Assembly: GCA_903772945.1 (NCBI GenBank)
Contig: CAICTM010000249.1
Location: forward strand, 21,417-85,416
DNA: 64,000 nucleotides
Reading direction: 5' to 3'
DNA from: Seminavis robusta
Taxonomy: Eukaryota > Bacillariophyta > Bacillariophyceae > Naviculales > Naviculaceae
Shown here: piece by piece, positions 34,701-48,114 of the stretch
How the letters are laid out: each line of letters begins with the position of its first letter
Numbering within the stretch: the first letter of the stretch is position 1
Notes under the pieces: model-generated
The model's database searches: none
Told to the model about the DNA's origin: nothing
The model's input: only the letters and a program-made list of their open reading frames with translations
Program-made: the position numbers and the translations under genes

Positions 34701-37700
34701 TCTCCATCTCGGAGATCAAATCAGCAATCTGACCTGGTGAATATGCCGAATGGAAAGAATCGGAGTCGTTGTCGATACCTTCCAACGAATCTTCTTCCAC
34801 TACTCGTTCTTCAAGTCTAGCGAGGTTTTCTTCGTTTAGGTAGGCACCCGCCTCTTTGGGTCGTCGCCTCCTTTTCAAAGAACGGTCTGACAGAGAGGAC
34901 ACATCAGACATGGCAGTCTTGGGGCGCCTCTGTCTGGGTGTGGCCCCATCCTGATCACCGTCCAGGATGCTGTCTGCGTCGGCTATCCAATTGTCCTCGA
35001 GCCACATGGTGATCTCTGAATTGTCGTCGTTTTCCACTGCGTCAAAGAATTCGTCTTCGTCAACGCGACTGCCACTGTCAACCGACTCTCCCAGGGGCAT
35101 GGATTTTTGCTTTGAACTCCCATTCTCAGATGCAGGTTCCGAAAAGCTGAGGCGCCTTGTTGACACAAACCGTTGCTCGGCTGAAAACAGCATCATTTGT
35201 GACCGATCGTCTAGCGGAGCTGCCATGACTCTCTTCCATGTCCGTGCAATCTTTCCCAAATAGACGATGGAGGAAGGGGTTATCCTTGCCGATACATCAC
35301 CGACATTGCAATCAATGCGGCAGCGACAAAGTGTATGGTCTGCCGGGATAATTGACTTGTGCAGGTTCACATGCACGGTGAAAGGAGAGAGGAGCGCACT
35401 CTTCTGTTTTGCAACCGACTCACACCATTCCCCAACAAGAATTTGCCCCGATGTAAATTGTAGCTGGTAAGTATCATAGAACGACGAGTGGATGTCATCA
35501 GACTGCCTTGTTGCCTGTGTGGTAGCGTCTCCTTCACCGAATCCCCAACTCTGGTCTCGTTCTCGTTTGTGGAATGCGCTTGGCTTCGAAGCACTCGTCA
35601 CAGAATGACTTTCAAAAGTAAAGGTAGGTCCAGCTGGACTGGATTCAAATCCACCAAGAATCGACGGCAAATACGCTTTGCCCAGTGATCGATCAGATGA
35701 TTCAAAATAGTCCTTAGTGGCAACATGGTCGAGGGCAGAGGAAAGATTCTTCACAACTGAAGTGTCACCATTGGTTTGCGGGGGCCGCTTACTTCCGTTC
35801 CTTTGCTCTTGTAATATCTCCACAGTCCGTTTCAAGTTTGCCGACGCTATTCCAGCCAATTTGACTGTCTTCAGATGCGCACTGCCTAGATCAATCCACA
35901 GTTTTTTGTCCCCTTCACCCAGTATTTGAATAATCGGGCATTGCACTTCAATGTCCAGACTAGTGGGAGTGTGCTCCTCCATGGCTGCCTCTACTTTTGC
36001 TTGAAGTCCCAAGGTGTTGGATGCCCATGCGTTGATAGAAGCCCGATTCAACTCCTCCCAGTATGAATCCAAATCACGAGTCCCTATTGGAAAACTGTAC
36101 CTCAGGACCTCTTTCAAGCGGCGAATCCACTGGCAGTCAGGAACGAGGAGGATTTCTACTGCTTCCACTCGCGCCTTGACCATGACTCCACATCCATGCT
36201 CTTTGGGTGGGTTCAATGACACCTCTGCAAACACAAGAGGTTGCCGTGGTTCAGGCGTCACCTCTTGCCGACCCTGGCCGTCAGCAACATTTTGATCTTC
36301 GTCGTCCAGAAAGGTAACTCTGCTAGAATCGTTGTTTGTCGTGTGGCTGTTGTTGTTGTTGGCTTGAGCGGCATCACGTTGGCATGGTTGCCGTCGCGAC
36401 AAAATGGCAAACCGCGCTTGATTGGAGCGAATTTCCGTAATCTTGTAATCTTCCAGGGAGACGTGTATTGTCGCAGTTTCATAGTCGCCCATGAGACTAC
36501 ATCCCAAAGACAATTGTTCAAATGTGAAATCGAGAAATTTTTCGTGTAAACGACGAAGCAGAGATGGCTCCCGGGCTGTCGACGGCAGGGGAGAAAAGAT
36601 GGACAAGCACCCTTCTTTCCAATGCAGGTCGACAGAAAGAAACAGTACATTCTGCAGCTGTTCTTGCCCCGCATCGTTGGCTTCCAGCGTGGACGAGGAA
36701 TGTTCCATGTACGCCATGAGTCTCTTGACTTCCATTTGACATTCCAAATCATTCTGCATGGCATTTTGCACCATTCGGTTTCCAAAGACCCATGACTCGG
36801 AAAAGGACTGTTCCGCAGCGGCTTGTTGTTGTTGCAACTGATATCCCTGGCCCAGTCTTCCATGAACCAGCAATCGATAGAGTAGAATATCATCCACTGA
36901 CATGTCCCCCAAGATTCCATCTTCCAAGTTTTGCAATTCCTGTGATTCCTCGTGTGTCAGTCGCCTCGGCGCGTCTACTTCTTGCGGATTGTTATTGCTG
37001 TCAGTAGAATGCTGGTCACTGTGAAGCGACGGCCCTGCCCCATCATCGGGAGTGGTATCAAAGGTGGATTCTACCAAGGCCGTCAAGTCCTGACTCTCTT
37101 CTTGTGCAATGCTTTCGCGATGACTTTTATAAAAGTCGTATTGGAGTTTCCGTTCGTACAACTCACAATAGCGACACCGTCCGGCATACGACTGTCGCAT
37201 GCGCCCCCAAGACCATCGCAAGCGACTTCCCTTGAGTTCGTACGAGATGACCCGAAAGGCATATTTCCACCACGCATGAGGATTTTCCAGGACGGATATT
37301 TGTGGTCGAAACTTGCGGTAGGGTTTGGAAAAGTTGTGTTGTTTGAGCGTATGAAAGAGCAATAGTATTTGATGGCATTGAAAGTCTCGTATCTGGACCC
37401 GTATGGCTTCGACATGCATGGAAGCTTCAATGGTAGGAGGGAGACCAGTATCTTGGGGATCGACGGTGAGTGACATTTGCAGGGTACAATCGACGGGCAT
37501 GAGTAGATAGGTGTGGGTGGGAACCACCAGCCGGCCTCCGGGTGCCGACCACAAGGCCGTGGCTCTTCGAGCAATGCCTCGATCCAAAGCTGCCGCAATA
37601 AAGTGAGGGGAGTTCTGTGCGGAGGATAGTTGATGCAGGACGCAGTGTTCCAGAGAGAGTCCTTCTTCGTAGCCGAGAGCATTCCAATAGAGAGCATAAT

Positions 37701-38496
37701 GATTGACTTGCGCCACTTTTCGGACGATTTCCTTGCCATTATTATTTTTGGCGGATGGAGAGTTATTGCTCTCTTGGCTGCTGTTGTTTCGTTTATTGGG
37801 GGGCATACTCATCATGGTATCATCTTCTCGATGCTGTACATGCATGCTTTCCATGACGATTCCAAACGCACAGGGATGCGCTGGATCCGTCTCGGCATCT
37901 TCCAATCGAATGTGCAAGTCTCTTATATGAACGTGCAAATAGTCGGCCAGCTGCTGCACCAATCCTTTGGAAATGCGCCGTTGTACAAAGTCCTTGATTC
38001 CTCCCAGACTACTGAACCACGATGACGAAGAGGACGCTGTTTCACTCGGCGTCTCCACAAACGCCTGTGCTTCCTGGAGTTTGGCTCGTCGTTGTTGAAC
38101 ATCTCGTTGTCTCATTTTGGCATCGTGAAATTCGTAGAGCATTCTCCCCAAGACGTGAATGCCATCAATCACAATCACCACCACGGCTCCTTCCTTATTG
38201 TTGTGGTGGTGGTTGTTGCGCCCACTACTACTGCGCAATTTGGACCACGGCACGGTGATTTCCACTCTTCGAATGGTCGCGTGCAGTACCTCCAAGGGAA
38301 TGCCTTGTTGCTGCAAAATGTCATTGATGACTGCCGTTTTGAGGCGAAGATTGTCCAAGGCAATGTAGCCACTCCAGACGCCCAACGATGACGGCTCTTC
38401 ACTAGTACTGCCATTATCGCCATTATTATTACTCTGGTAGTCAAAGTATTGAGACAGAACATTGTTCAAGAGGCGACTCAAAAGGCGTTCCAACAT
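25797..38496 (-). CDS. VPS13: VPS13-family bridge-like lipid transfer protein
   Basis: A 4108-residue protein from five exons: 38496-31563, 31445-30439, 30346-30272, 30195-29994, 29905-25797 (introns 117, 92, 76 and 88 nt). VPS13 proteins form long hydrophobic channels that move phospholipids between organelles at contact sites. The N-terminus MLERLLSRLLNNVLSQYF followed by GVWSGYIALDNLRLK is the chorein domain. A predicted coiled coil with EMEKTIDDTRKRLDVLQNK lies near 1255-1330, with acidic Ser-rich loops around it. The adaptor-binding (VAB/SHR-BD) region includes the LPYHHEDFAWDEPE motif near 3415. The C-terminal part has the KLRISTTKLEISWSGALP and LRPYSSSHAYGSLEDHLQSL blocks, then an amphipathic helix region. 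Length is at the long end of the family (about 3100-4200 aa). Which organelles it links is unknown. It shares a 535-nt divergent promoter region with the URB1-like gene. Confidence 0.9.
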
Positions 38497-39031
38497 TTTA
38501 TTGTATGATGGTTTGGTGGTAGTGTTCTGAATTTTTTTGAGATACCGCAGAGGAATCTTCGATCTTAGAGATGGGTAGTCTGAAGAGTCTGTCCAACTGG
38601 TTTATCTATCTGAAGCTTGTCAAGCTATCATGCGACGGGTGAGATAGATATTCAATCTAGCAATCAATGAATCAACGCCATGTACGTCAATTCCATCCGT
38701 TCCATTGGTCGGCTGCAGGCTTTCGAGGACGCATCAAGACCATCGTTCTGAGAAGGTCGTCGGAGCCTGGACCCGAACGAGAAAAAGATTGTATCTTAGC
38801 CCTAACTAAGTTAGATAGAGATAAAATAAAGGGTTAGCGATGCAAGATAAGCGAGATTTGACTGAGTCAAGTCAGTCACGGATACGAGAGCCATCAAATC
38901 TTTTCTCAAGCCTAGCTACCAGCTACTGAAAGCAAGCCCCAGTTCCGTTTGTCTCTGCATCTCCTCATCTCACATCATCCCATGCTCTTTCTCTGCACAA
39001 GCAAGCAGTACCTACCAATAGGTACAGTACA
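38497..39031. promoter_or_regulatory. Divergent promoter region, VPS13 / URB1-like
   Basis: These 535 nt must contain the promoters of two very large divergent genes. AT-rich words (agataaaataaagg near 38818) are present, but no clear TATA box or repeated motif was assigned. Confidence 0.45.
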
Positions 39032-42000
39032 ATGATGAAACGCAGTCGACAACCAGAGGAGGATGAGTTGGGAGCCACGGAATTTGCAGCAGCCTTGAAT
39101 GGAGATGATCCCCATCGAATCCTCGACTGCTTGAAGCGGTTTTCCAGAATTGTGCGCCATCAGAGGCGTCAAGCCTTGTTTCCTCACACGACGCCAGAAG
39201 ACAATGACGACTCGGAAGAAGATGACACTCTGGAAGACGACTACCTGTCCAATAATGCTAATACTAAAAACAAGAAATTCAAGGCATCCGAAGCGTGGAA
39301 AGAAGACACACGATCGTATCAGGTTCCATTTGTGGGAACATCGGTCGCCAAGGGAGATGGAGGCACCGTGGTGGTCGGACAATGGCCCACGGGCTTGCTC
39401 AAGGCATATTTGGATCGCAGTCCAGTCGCCACGGAATTGACCAGTGACGATCTCATCCCTCCCACGGGGCATGTCCACAAGACACTTCTGCGCAGGCAAC
39501 AGGGGAAACTCAGTCATGCCATCTTCCAAGCCTACTTGAAAGCACTGGCAGAACTGACCACCGCCGCCATTCCCAGAGAGACGCTTCAACAACAGCAACA
39601 ACAATCACGGAAACAACGAGCAGCAGAAGACACTGCCCCACGCTTTTTAGAAACTTTGCTCAGCGACCGTGTACCAGGACTGATTGCCTTGCTCCAGTCC
39701 AACACCAAACGAGGAAAAACAGTGGCAGGGCCTTTGATACCGCTGGTGTTGCAGATTCTGACTCGAATCATCCAAACACGGGTGCAAAGTGCCAGAAACT
39801 TGGCGCGCCTGTTGGAACAGTCCCCACCAGAAGCCGTTTGGAGGTCCATTATTCGATTGGCTCCTCCTCCTCGGCAGCAGCACAACAACAATAGCAACCA
39901 GCCAATCGAGGAGCAAGACAATGACCGCAACAATAATCATCCACCAAGAAAAGATCCTTCCAAAAGAAACGAATGCAGGACTGCTTTTTTGCACATGGTT
40001 CGCGCATTCCTGGAAACCAGAGATACCACCGTCCTGCATTACATTAGTGCCACCGGCAGCAAAGACCGAAAACTCATCTCGGGGGTGCTGGTGTTGGCAT
40101 TGCGAGAGGGACTGCGTGATACCTTTCATCCTACTAACAACGGTAACAACAACAATGCCTACTATCAAGAAATGGCCCTCTTTTTGGAAACGGTTCGTCG
40201 CATCATTTGCCACTCGGCCAGTTTGGTGTCCTTGCGAGGATGGATCGAACTGCTTCCGTACGATGTACTCCACAACTTGTGTGAACTGTCCATACACGCG
40301 CCACGATTGGGCAACAACAAACCAGATAATCAGTTCCAATTGGTTCTCGCTATTGGCAATGATGGCAATGATGAATCAGGGACGACAGTATCGTTGTTGC
40401 AGCAAGCTGGGAGAGAAGCAAGAAGAGTGCTGTGGATCTTGTTGGTCGACAATCAACGATCGCCCTTACTCAAGGGCATGCGCAATAATAATAATAATCA
40501 CAACAACAACAACAAAAATCGAGAGCAGGCGGTTGTCATTCGAGCCATGTGCCGCCTCCTGGAAACGCATCCTCTGTCCGGAAAGATGGGTCTGCATCGC
40601 TGTATCTTGCATGGGATACAGCAATCACCATCTCTGTTGCCAGCTTTGTTTCTCAAACTCAACCTGCCCGATTCCAGCAACCACCCGTTTGCCTTTTGTG
40701 CACGGTTGAGATTTGTCTGTCAGCTTTTACGGGAGGGACCAGTGCCATTGGGGGACGACGACGACAACAACAATCAGGAACGAACGCAGCAAGAAATGCT
40801 GCGACTCATCTTGCCCATGGGAATGACAAGGCAAGTCTTTACCAGAGCGATTCAAGGCAAAAATGACTTGTGTGTAGCAGAGACAATCAAGTGCCTTTTA
40901 TGCATTCTGGAACGGTTGCAAGTCGTTCAAGTTGCACTTTCCGCAAAAGCAATCGACTCGTCAGAGTTAACGAAACAGGTGATTGCTCAACTGCCCGATG
41001 TCAAAGCAATCCTGCCTTCCATTTCTCGATACGACCTTGACGGAGGATTTGCTCGAGCAGCACCCATAATACGGGGGCACCTCTGTCAACTGCTTCTGTC
41101 CGTGGCTACAATCCACCCAGGCTTTCTTAGCGAAGTAAAGTTCGATTGGATGAAAATGCTGCCGTCCAATGCATCGAATTTTCGTCGCTTGCCCCTGGTG
41201 CTGCAGGCACAACTACTACGAACACTGGAAAAACTCTTGAACTGCAGCACCAATCCCCACATATCTCCTGCAGCTTGTGCATTGCTATTGGAGATCTTGA
41301 CAACATGCCGAACGTCCCAGGTCTACACAATTGCTAGACGTATTTGCGTTTTCTTGCTAAGCCGCGTGGCCCCAGCTCCTTTTCTCAATGAGGAGTCTCA
41401 GCAGAATATACGTTACGAAATATCTTGTTGGATTGATTGCATGGCACCAAGGGCTACAACGGACTTTCGACATGTTTTGGAGAGTGCCTCCAAGACATTT
41501 CTCAATACAGAAGTGTCCTTGTTTCGGGCGTGGAAAGATGCAGGATTGTCAACTTCAATGCCGAAAGAATCACCATCTGCGATACTGGTTACAGCAATCG
41601 TGGATCTTTCGAATGGCTCCTGGTCAACCGAAATGGAAGAGCTTGTCTTGCGGGTCACTGCAAAATGCCTGCTCTTCAACCACAACCCAATGCCAATAGC
41701 AACGCTGATAACTTATTTCTTGGGCAAGAAAAGACAGTCGGGGGCTTCCAGCGATGGAGTCAAAGCAATGAGGAACCAGTTGCTGAAGTACGCAAAGACT
41801 TTGGTTGACTTTGACGATTCCTCGAACGAAACAAAACGAAATTCACGCCTGCACAAGTTACTAGGTGCCTGTTTCTCCGAAACGAGTTTTCATCGGAAGG
41901 TGTTTGATTGGTGGAGAACCGGCGACAGCGCAATCCTCTCGCACTTTGATCATTTGTCGCGTGAGGATGCAATTGCTGCAATCAGGCAACTCTCCCACAT

Positions 42001-45000
42001 CATTGCTTGCAATTCACATGATTCGTCGGAAATAGTGCATTACGTGTTGAGGAGGAGGAATATCGTTTTGCTTCGACGTATCATTGGTTCTGCTTTGTTG
42101 GTAAGTTTCTACACATTTGCAGTTGGAAGTTTTGCTTCTCTCTAAATATTGGGCGTTGTGCCTCTCTTCATTCTTCAGGATCTTGATGACGAATCAGACC
42201 TTGTAGTTCAAAACACTGCTGCAAGATTGACAGATTGCGATTTGGCACGCTTTCAGTTCTTTTTGATTGTGCACGGCAGTCGACAATCAGCTTCCGATTT
42301 ACTTAGCCATCTTAAATCCATCGAGCTTAGGACGTCATCGGATCCATTTGGAGGTCATCTGCTGTTTTCGGTCAGCGGGGAAGCAAGAGAGCGTTTCCTC
42401 ATGCTTACCCTGATCGGACCCTTTCTATCCCCGGAGGACTTGAACGAGGCATTCGGCACCTTGCTACGGCTTTGGTCCAACGAAAAAACCAAATCCGACA
42501 GGCGCGTGCTTCTCCCAGCGCTCAAATCTTGCACACAAGAGGTGTTGGCTCGGCCAATGCTGGAGGGCTTAGACAGTGCGGGTGGCGCCTTGAAGGCGTG
42601 GCTAAGTGTCTCAGATTGCTTGCGGAATGGGGAAAGAGGTGAAGCCCTAGAACTTCTCTGTGGTGATCTCGAGGCGCTACTTTGTCGTTCCCTTGATCTT
42701 GGGACGGAGTCTGCAAAATTGTACCTAGCAACGGTTGAAGTGGAAACAAAAGAGCTTGTGTGGAGCACCACAAGATTGCGATCCGAGTTGGACTCTTCGA
42801 CTGGGTGTTTGTTGACTCAGCTATTCGACTGTGATCCGTATCGCTTTGCCAGCTACATTACGAGACTGCTGGTTCTCAACGATCAAGCTCCGAGGCGCCT
42901 GTGGCTGTCCAGTACTTTTGAGCGATGCCTACAGGGTGTGCTCGAACGGAAGGATATCATGAAGACCGAACTCTTAGTGTCAGATGCAAAGGAGCTTGGT
43001 GATGCTGTCTTGCAACGCGCAACAGTCTGTCTTGAACAAGTAAGTTCAGGGTTGGGGACTGTGTCTATTGACCTCGTGGCTCTTTTTGCTTACTCCCGTT
43101 GTGCGAAAGATTATGACGAATCGAGAGCCTTACGCGGAATTACAAGTTTTTCGGCTTGTTGGGTCGCTGGATAGCAGTTTTGATGTGGACTCCAACGTAA
43201 AAGTGGCGCTCTGCAGGAAGACAACTTCATTTCTGATGAGTTCAGCCTTTAACAAAGGAGCCGAGGCCGGGATATTGACCACATCCGCTCTACTTGCGTT
43301 CCTAGAAGGATGCGTCCAATTGATTAGTTTCCTGGACGAAGACGTGGAAGTTGAGGCGACGGTGAAACGAGATTTGTGTCCAGCATTCTTCGCTCGTCTT
43401 TGCAAACTGCTTCCTCGGTCACTCCGAAATCATTTCAAGGGAAATGGAGAGAAGCTTCCAAGCGATCCTGGAGTCGCCCCGTCGCTTCTGATTCGGTGGA
43501 TGTGTCAACTAGCCAAACAGCTTGCTAGTTTTGACATGGATTCGGGTATTCTGGAGAAGTCGGTTGGGTCGACGTTGCGCTCTTGTTTGAAATATGGAAT
43601 GGCAGAAGCCGACGATACAGCACGCACAAAAACCGCTACGATCTGTCTTCAACTAGCCATCGAGCTTGTTCCTGCGATCCACGCCGCAGAGATTGCAGGC
43701 AAGAGCGACAATCTTCCAACCGCAGAGGAAATCTACAGCATGGTTGTGTCGCATTCCAGATTCCAGGCAACACTGTTTGAATCGTCTGATGGCGGCCAAA
43801 ACGACGCTCGAAAGCTCGAATTGGTCCGCCTGCTCTTGTCGTGCGTATCGCTATCGACGACTACAATCACGTTTTCATCATCTGTATGGGACGCCTTATT
43901 CAGTGCGTACAATGCCAGTGTCGGTGTTATCGATGCAACGCTGAGGCGTTTACTTTATGTAGCCTCGACAAAGCAAGGAGAGGTGAGTACATGCATGCTT
44001 GCGTTTCCTATATGTGACAAATAGAAGGGAACCCTCCTAACGTTTTCGCGCACAGAGCGAATCTTTGCCATTTCTCGACCAATATCGATGGAAAGATACG
44101 CAAGGCCATCCAGATGCAAAAGCAAAGTATTCATGGGATTGGCTTGTCAACGGCCTTCAGTTAGGGCGTGTTCGCGAGACTTTGCGGTGCTTTCCTCTCG
44201 ATGATGCGGTTGAACCACGTCCAATGCTGGTGCACATCGAGAATAGGAATCGGACAGACGTCGTAGCTGACGGAGATGACAACTTTGACATCCCAAAGAC
44301 AACTAAAAGCGCGGGAGATTCTTGCTATAGCCCTGGCTACATTCTACCCCTCGTTTTTTCAGCGCTGGAAGCTTGTTTGGAAGGTACGGCGTCAACACTC
44401 CCAGGAGTGGAGGAGGGCAAAACCTTACGAGGCGAGGGAACTGAGAACCTGCCTGGATCTGTGGTGACATCCGAACTGCTGGCTAAAACGGCTCAGCGCT
44501 TATGCGAGAAGGGCGCTTTGAGCTTGACCCTGGCATCTCTTTGCAGCAGGTGTGCAAGATTGCGCCAAATCGCGGTAGCTGTGCTCGGCCTTTTTGTCCA
44601 AGCATTGAATACGGACGAAGCTGTCCAGATCAAGTCGTGGCGAGAAAGGCCGCAACTTGCGATGTTGCTGCATTCGGTACAGAGAGCCCTGGCAGTACGA
44701 CGGTCAGTGATTTTGGCTGAAGCTAAAGGAAACCAGGAGGAAGAATCACCGGCATGGCTTATTGTTCCAAAGCTGCCAGGTTTCTCTGCAATCTTTCTTG
44801 CCCAGGCAGCCTTGATTTTGGCCCGACCTGGGGACGCCATGTACACACCAATCAACAAGTACTTTTTAGGCAAAGAAAACGACCACGGAGCTTTTCGCGA
44901 TCTCAACCGTCTACCGGCCTTCGTCATGTTCTTCTGCTCCAGTGCTCACGAGCCCGCTGGGCAGGCGAGGATGGAACGGTTGTTTGCCCTCAGATTGTTT

Positions 45001-46158
45001 CGGGACGGGTTTCTGGATGACTACTGTTTCAAGAGCGCGTCTTCATGCCATGCACCCGCACTATTGATGTCATCGTTGACGAACTTTCGCTCCCGCTCGA
45101 GCTTGGGAAGTCCTATGGACGTCGAAGAGGAGTGCCTTCTGCTGTTGGAGGCCATTGAAAGAATGTTTGTTTCAGGCGGCCATCATGGTTCGCATCTCCT
45201 CATTGATAGGATGGGATCACTTTCTTGGCTACGCGCCGTCCTCGAACTGCGGGATCTGAAGCATGTACTGCCGACAAGGTCTTGCCGCTTTGCTTTTCTC
45301 AAACTATTGAAGTCAGCTGTTGATCAGGCGGTAGGTGACTTTCAGAGACACGGGGACGGGCGGGATGGGGCGAGTCTGACCTTTGAAGTTACTTCGCTGG
45401 CACAGCCTACACTGAATTTGGGGGTAATGGCGCTAGAAGAGGTGGAGTCCTCTCGTGACGGGGCGCGAACAGGGGAAGTGCCTACAGAAGGGGCAACGTC
45501 GTGTATTGAAACCTTCCATTCGCTGCAGCGGGCTCTGCGTATCAGTGCCAAGGGCGAGACCTTGGAAAACGATTGTTTTCGCGACGATGGAGTGTTGATC
45601 CAAACAGTGCTTGCATTCTTTTCCAAAGCAACTACTCTTTCAACAACCGAGAAAGATGGACTCTTGGGAACCTTGATCAGCTTTCCCTTGAGCTCCCGCG
45701 CTCCCGCTTTTGAGGCCATTGACTTTTGCGGCATGCTTCTAGATGCTCTGTCTTGCAGCGCCAACCCCAGCAGATCAATTGTCAACAAAGCGACCGTCGT
45801 GGGGCTCATTCACAAGGTTCTTTTGACTATGAATCGCCTTGCGCAAACCCGGGATGGCAACACAGACAAGGCCGAGCCAATGCAGGAGGACGACTCGGGC
45901 AGTGACGCAAACAGTACGCCACAAGATGACGCCCCGGACGATACCGAAAGTAATCTCGGCTCACAGCTGATCCCCAAACTGTTGATGAGTCAAAAGGTTT
46001 GTTTTCGATGGCCCGAGAGCCAATCCATTTGGTTTGAATGCCTGCGGACAGCCCTTCGTGACAGCTCTGGAGCTCCCAGCACAGATGAACCACCAGAGCA
46101 AGAACGAATGAAACAGACAATCAATCTGCTATTGAAATACCGAGTGGATGAGCCGTAA
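39032..46158 (+). CDS. URB1/Npa1-like ribosome biogenesis protein
   Basis: A 2301-residue helical-repeat protein from four exons: 39032-42100, 42179-43039, 43110-43982, 44056-46158 (introns 78, 70 and 73 nt, all phase 0). I assign it tentatively to URB1/Npa1, a nucleolar factor needed for early 60S subunit assembly. Support: total length close to human URB1 (about 2270 aa), all-alpha HEAT/ARM-like content throughout, and an N-terminal region (about 300-480) in which LHMVRAFLETRDTTVLHYIS, VLALREGLRDT, ETVRRIICHSASL and ARRVLWILLVDNQRSPL follow one another as in the Npa1 N-terminal domain. Asn/Gln-rich insertions (HNNNSNQPIEEQ, NNNNHNNNNKN) interrupt the repeats. No membrane segment or signal peptide. 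Another giant ARM-repeat family cannot be excluded; a profile search for PF11707 would decide. Confidence 0.55.
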
Positions 46159-46518
46159 AGCTCCATGGTGCTGTAGCGATAGCCATGCCCAGCCAGCACT
46201 AAACGTAAATGCCCTCGCAATGCGAATCCGTATGGCGTATCTATTAAGCAATCATGACTATTCGCCTATGCTACTGGTGAAGACTTAAAAACTAGGTAGC
46301 TGTCTCCTGACGAGCCCCCAGCTGCGTTGACAAGAACCGGTACGCCATGCCTTGCACGGGAAGGTCATCCTATTATTACATGTACACCAATGAGCCAATA
46401 CATTACGACATTTGTCCATTTCTCAAAGATGCAAGATCTGCTGCAAAGAATTGTTACTACTTGAATCATGCTTTGTCCCATACCATCACTGCTTCCATCT
46501 CAGGAGAAGCATCTTCCA
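46159..46518. other. Convergent intergenic region
   Basis: Between convergent stops of the URB1-like and FG-GAP genes. Nothing beyond likely 3' UTRs was seen. Confidence 0.5.
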
Positions 46519-48114
46519 TTAGAACATGCCAATGGCGTGTATTCCCATGAAGATTAGAGAAAGCACGAATCTCAAGGAGCCATGCGTTGCTTCGTAGCCA
46601 AAATGGACTCCAGAAGTAGTGTCCACAATGCGGGAACCCACAATGTCATCAATGTCGCCACTAATGTTGGCGGGTGCAAATTGTAGCTTGACAAGATTCT
46701 GGTCTTGGGTGGAAAACAAGAGTTCCAAGATGTCCGGATCACTGGAACAACCGACGGCAAGATTGGACTCTACCGGGCTGGACAAGGGTATGGACCACAC
46801 AGTTTCCACTCCCTCATTATTGTTGTTTGTTCGTTGTAATCCCACCAATGTGTCCTTGTCTTGATTCTGGACGACGAGTTCGGGAATTCCGTCACCGTTT
46901 AAGTCAAACACCACGGCACGATCCAAATTGCGAGACCGAATGTCATGGGAGGTATACCGTTGGGAGGATGCAACCAGTTGCAGTTCATCGCTGCCGTCCC
47001 ATTGATAGTACCGTACAATACCCCCAATATGAGGTGTGCGAATCTCTACTACTTCCGTCTCTCCTTGTGGTCCCAGGTTGCCCACTGCCAACTGATGCAG
47101 CCACCTGCCTCCTACTCCAATGGCCGGTGCTTGTGCCAACAGAGTAAGCTCTTGTCGTTCATTAGCATCTGCTGATGCCGTCGTAAGCGTGTAGACCCGC
47201 AGCCGTGCTCCAACTGCACGATTGGAAATGGTGGTGACCAAATCCTCTTGCCCATCCCCATTGACATCGGCCCAAATCACTCCCAATCCCTCAAAGACGG
47301 TGTCTTCTTCCTCTTCGTCTTGTAGGGTGACTTGAGCATGTATTTCTACCGATTCTGTTTCTGCATTCCACTGGAGGACAGTGAGTGCGTGTGCCTCTAA
47401 AGCATCCCCCACAACGGCATGATTGTAGCGATCCGTGGAGGCCGTGTAGACCGCCCAGAGTTGGTGCTTGTGCGAGTACGAAATGGAAGCATCTGGGAGT
47501 GGATCCAGAGCCGATGCCCACAAACTGGAGTGAGTTACATCTGAGTAATTGGCCGTCAATTGTGTGAGTTGATAGGTGTTGCCTGTGGTAGAAGTATGCT
47601 GCTGTTGTACTAGCAAGAATCCTCCATTGGGTGTGGGAACAGCGGCACTGAGAGGAGAGGTGATGGATGGCTGAGGAAATGGAGAATACTGCATAGTCTC
47701 ATTGCCGTCCTTCCTTGTGGAGTCTCTACTGCTGATCACCAAGGGACGATCTGCACTGTCCACTGTACTCCAAGGCAGGACTGCTGCTGCATTCATGTCA
47801 TCACTACTAGTATCATCATCTCCAAGAGAAGATGTCATTCGATACTGATCCCCATTGTCGAGCACCATCCACCAAAAAGTTGGTCCCGATGGAGTTCCCA
47901 CAATCCATCGCACCGTTTCACTGGTACTGTTGGTTCCCAACAAGAGCGCATCAGCGGTGCTTTGAATGTCCACTTCTTTGATCAGCCTCGGAATGATAAC
48001 GGCTTTGTCATTGGCCTTGTCAATCACCGCTGGTTTCGACATCAGACCAGGACACACCGCCTCTGTCACCAGGCGATTGCCGGATGGCAGCAAGGATGTC
48101 GTAAGGTAGTCCAT
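46519..48114 (-). CDS. FG-GAP/VCBS-repeat protein with C-terminal anchor
   Basis: A 531-residue beta-propeller-type protein. Two calcium-binding loops of the FG-GAP/integrin-alpha type are clear: ADVNGDGQEDLV near residue 283 and FDLNGDGIPELVV near 403. Other blades are weaker, such as QLWAVYTAS and HQLAVGNLG. The C-terminal 20 residues (RFVLSLIFMGIHAIGMF) are hydrophobic and could be a tail anchor. The first ATG is at 48114 (MDYLTTSLLPSG), which gives no signal peptide. The frame stays open upstream to 48192 with a hydrophobic VKTTIITIVLIMD stretch but only a TTG, so an upstream exon adding a signal anchor is possible. Most relatives are secreted or membrane proteins with lumenal propellers. 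Ligand unknown. Confidence 0.72.
   Translation of the reverse strand: MDYLTTSLLPSGNRLVTEAVCPGLMSKPAVIDKANDKAVIIPRLIKEVDIQSTADALLLGTNSTSETVRWIVGTPSGPTFWWMVLDNGDQYRMTSSLGDDDTSSDDMNAAAVLPWSTVDSADRPLVISSRDSTRKDGNETMQYSPFPQPSITSPLSAAVPTPNGGFLLVQQQHTSTTGNTYQLTQLTANYSDVTHSSLWASALDPLPDASISYSHKHQLWAVYTASTDRYNHAVVGDALEAHALTVLQWNAETESVEIHAQVTLQDEEEEDTVFEGLGVIWADVNGDGQEDLVTTISNRAVGARLRVYTLTTASADANERQELTLLAQAPAIGVGGRWLHQLAVGNLGPQGETEVVEIRTPHIGGIVRYYQWDGSDELQLVASSQRYTSHDIRSRNLDRAVVFDLNGDGIPELVVQNQDKDTLVGLQRTNNNNEGVETVWSIPLSSPVESNLAVGCSSDPDILELLFSTQDQNLVKLQFAPANISGDIDDIVGSRIVDTTSGVHFGYEATHGSLRFVLSLIFMGIHAIGMF

Noticed and set aside
39789-40709. 306-residue plus-strand open frame
   Set aside because: Overlaps the URB1-like exon in another frame and is rich in Cys, Trp and Thr without any pattern.
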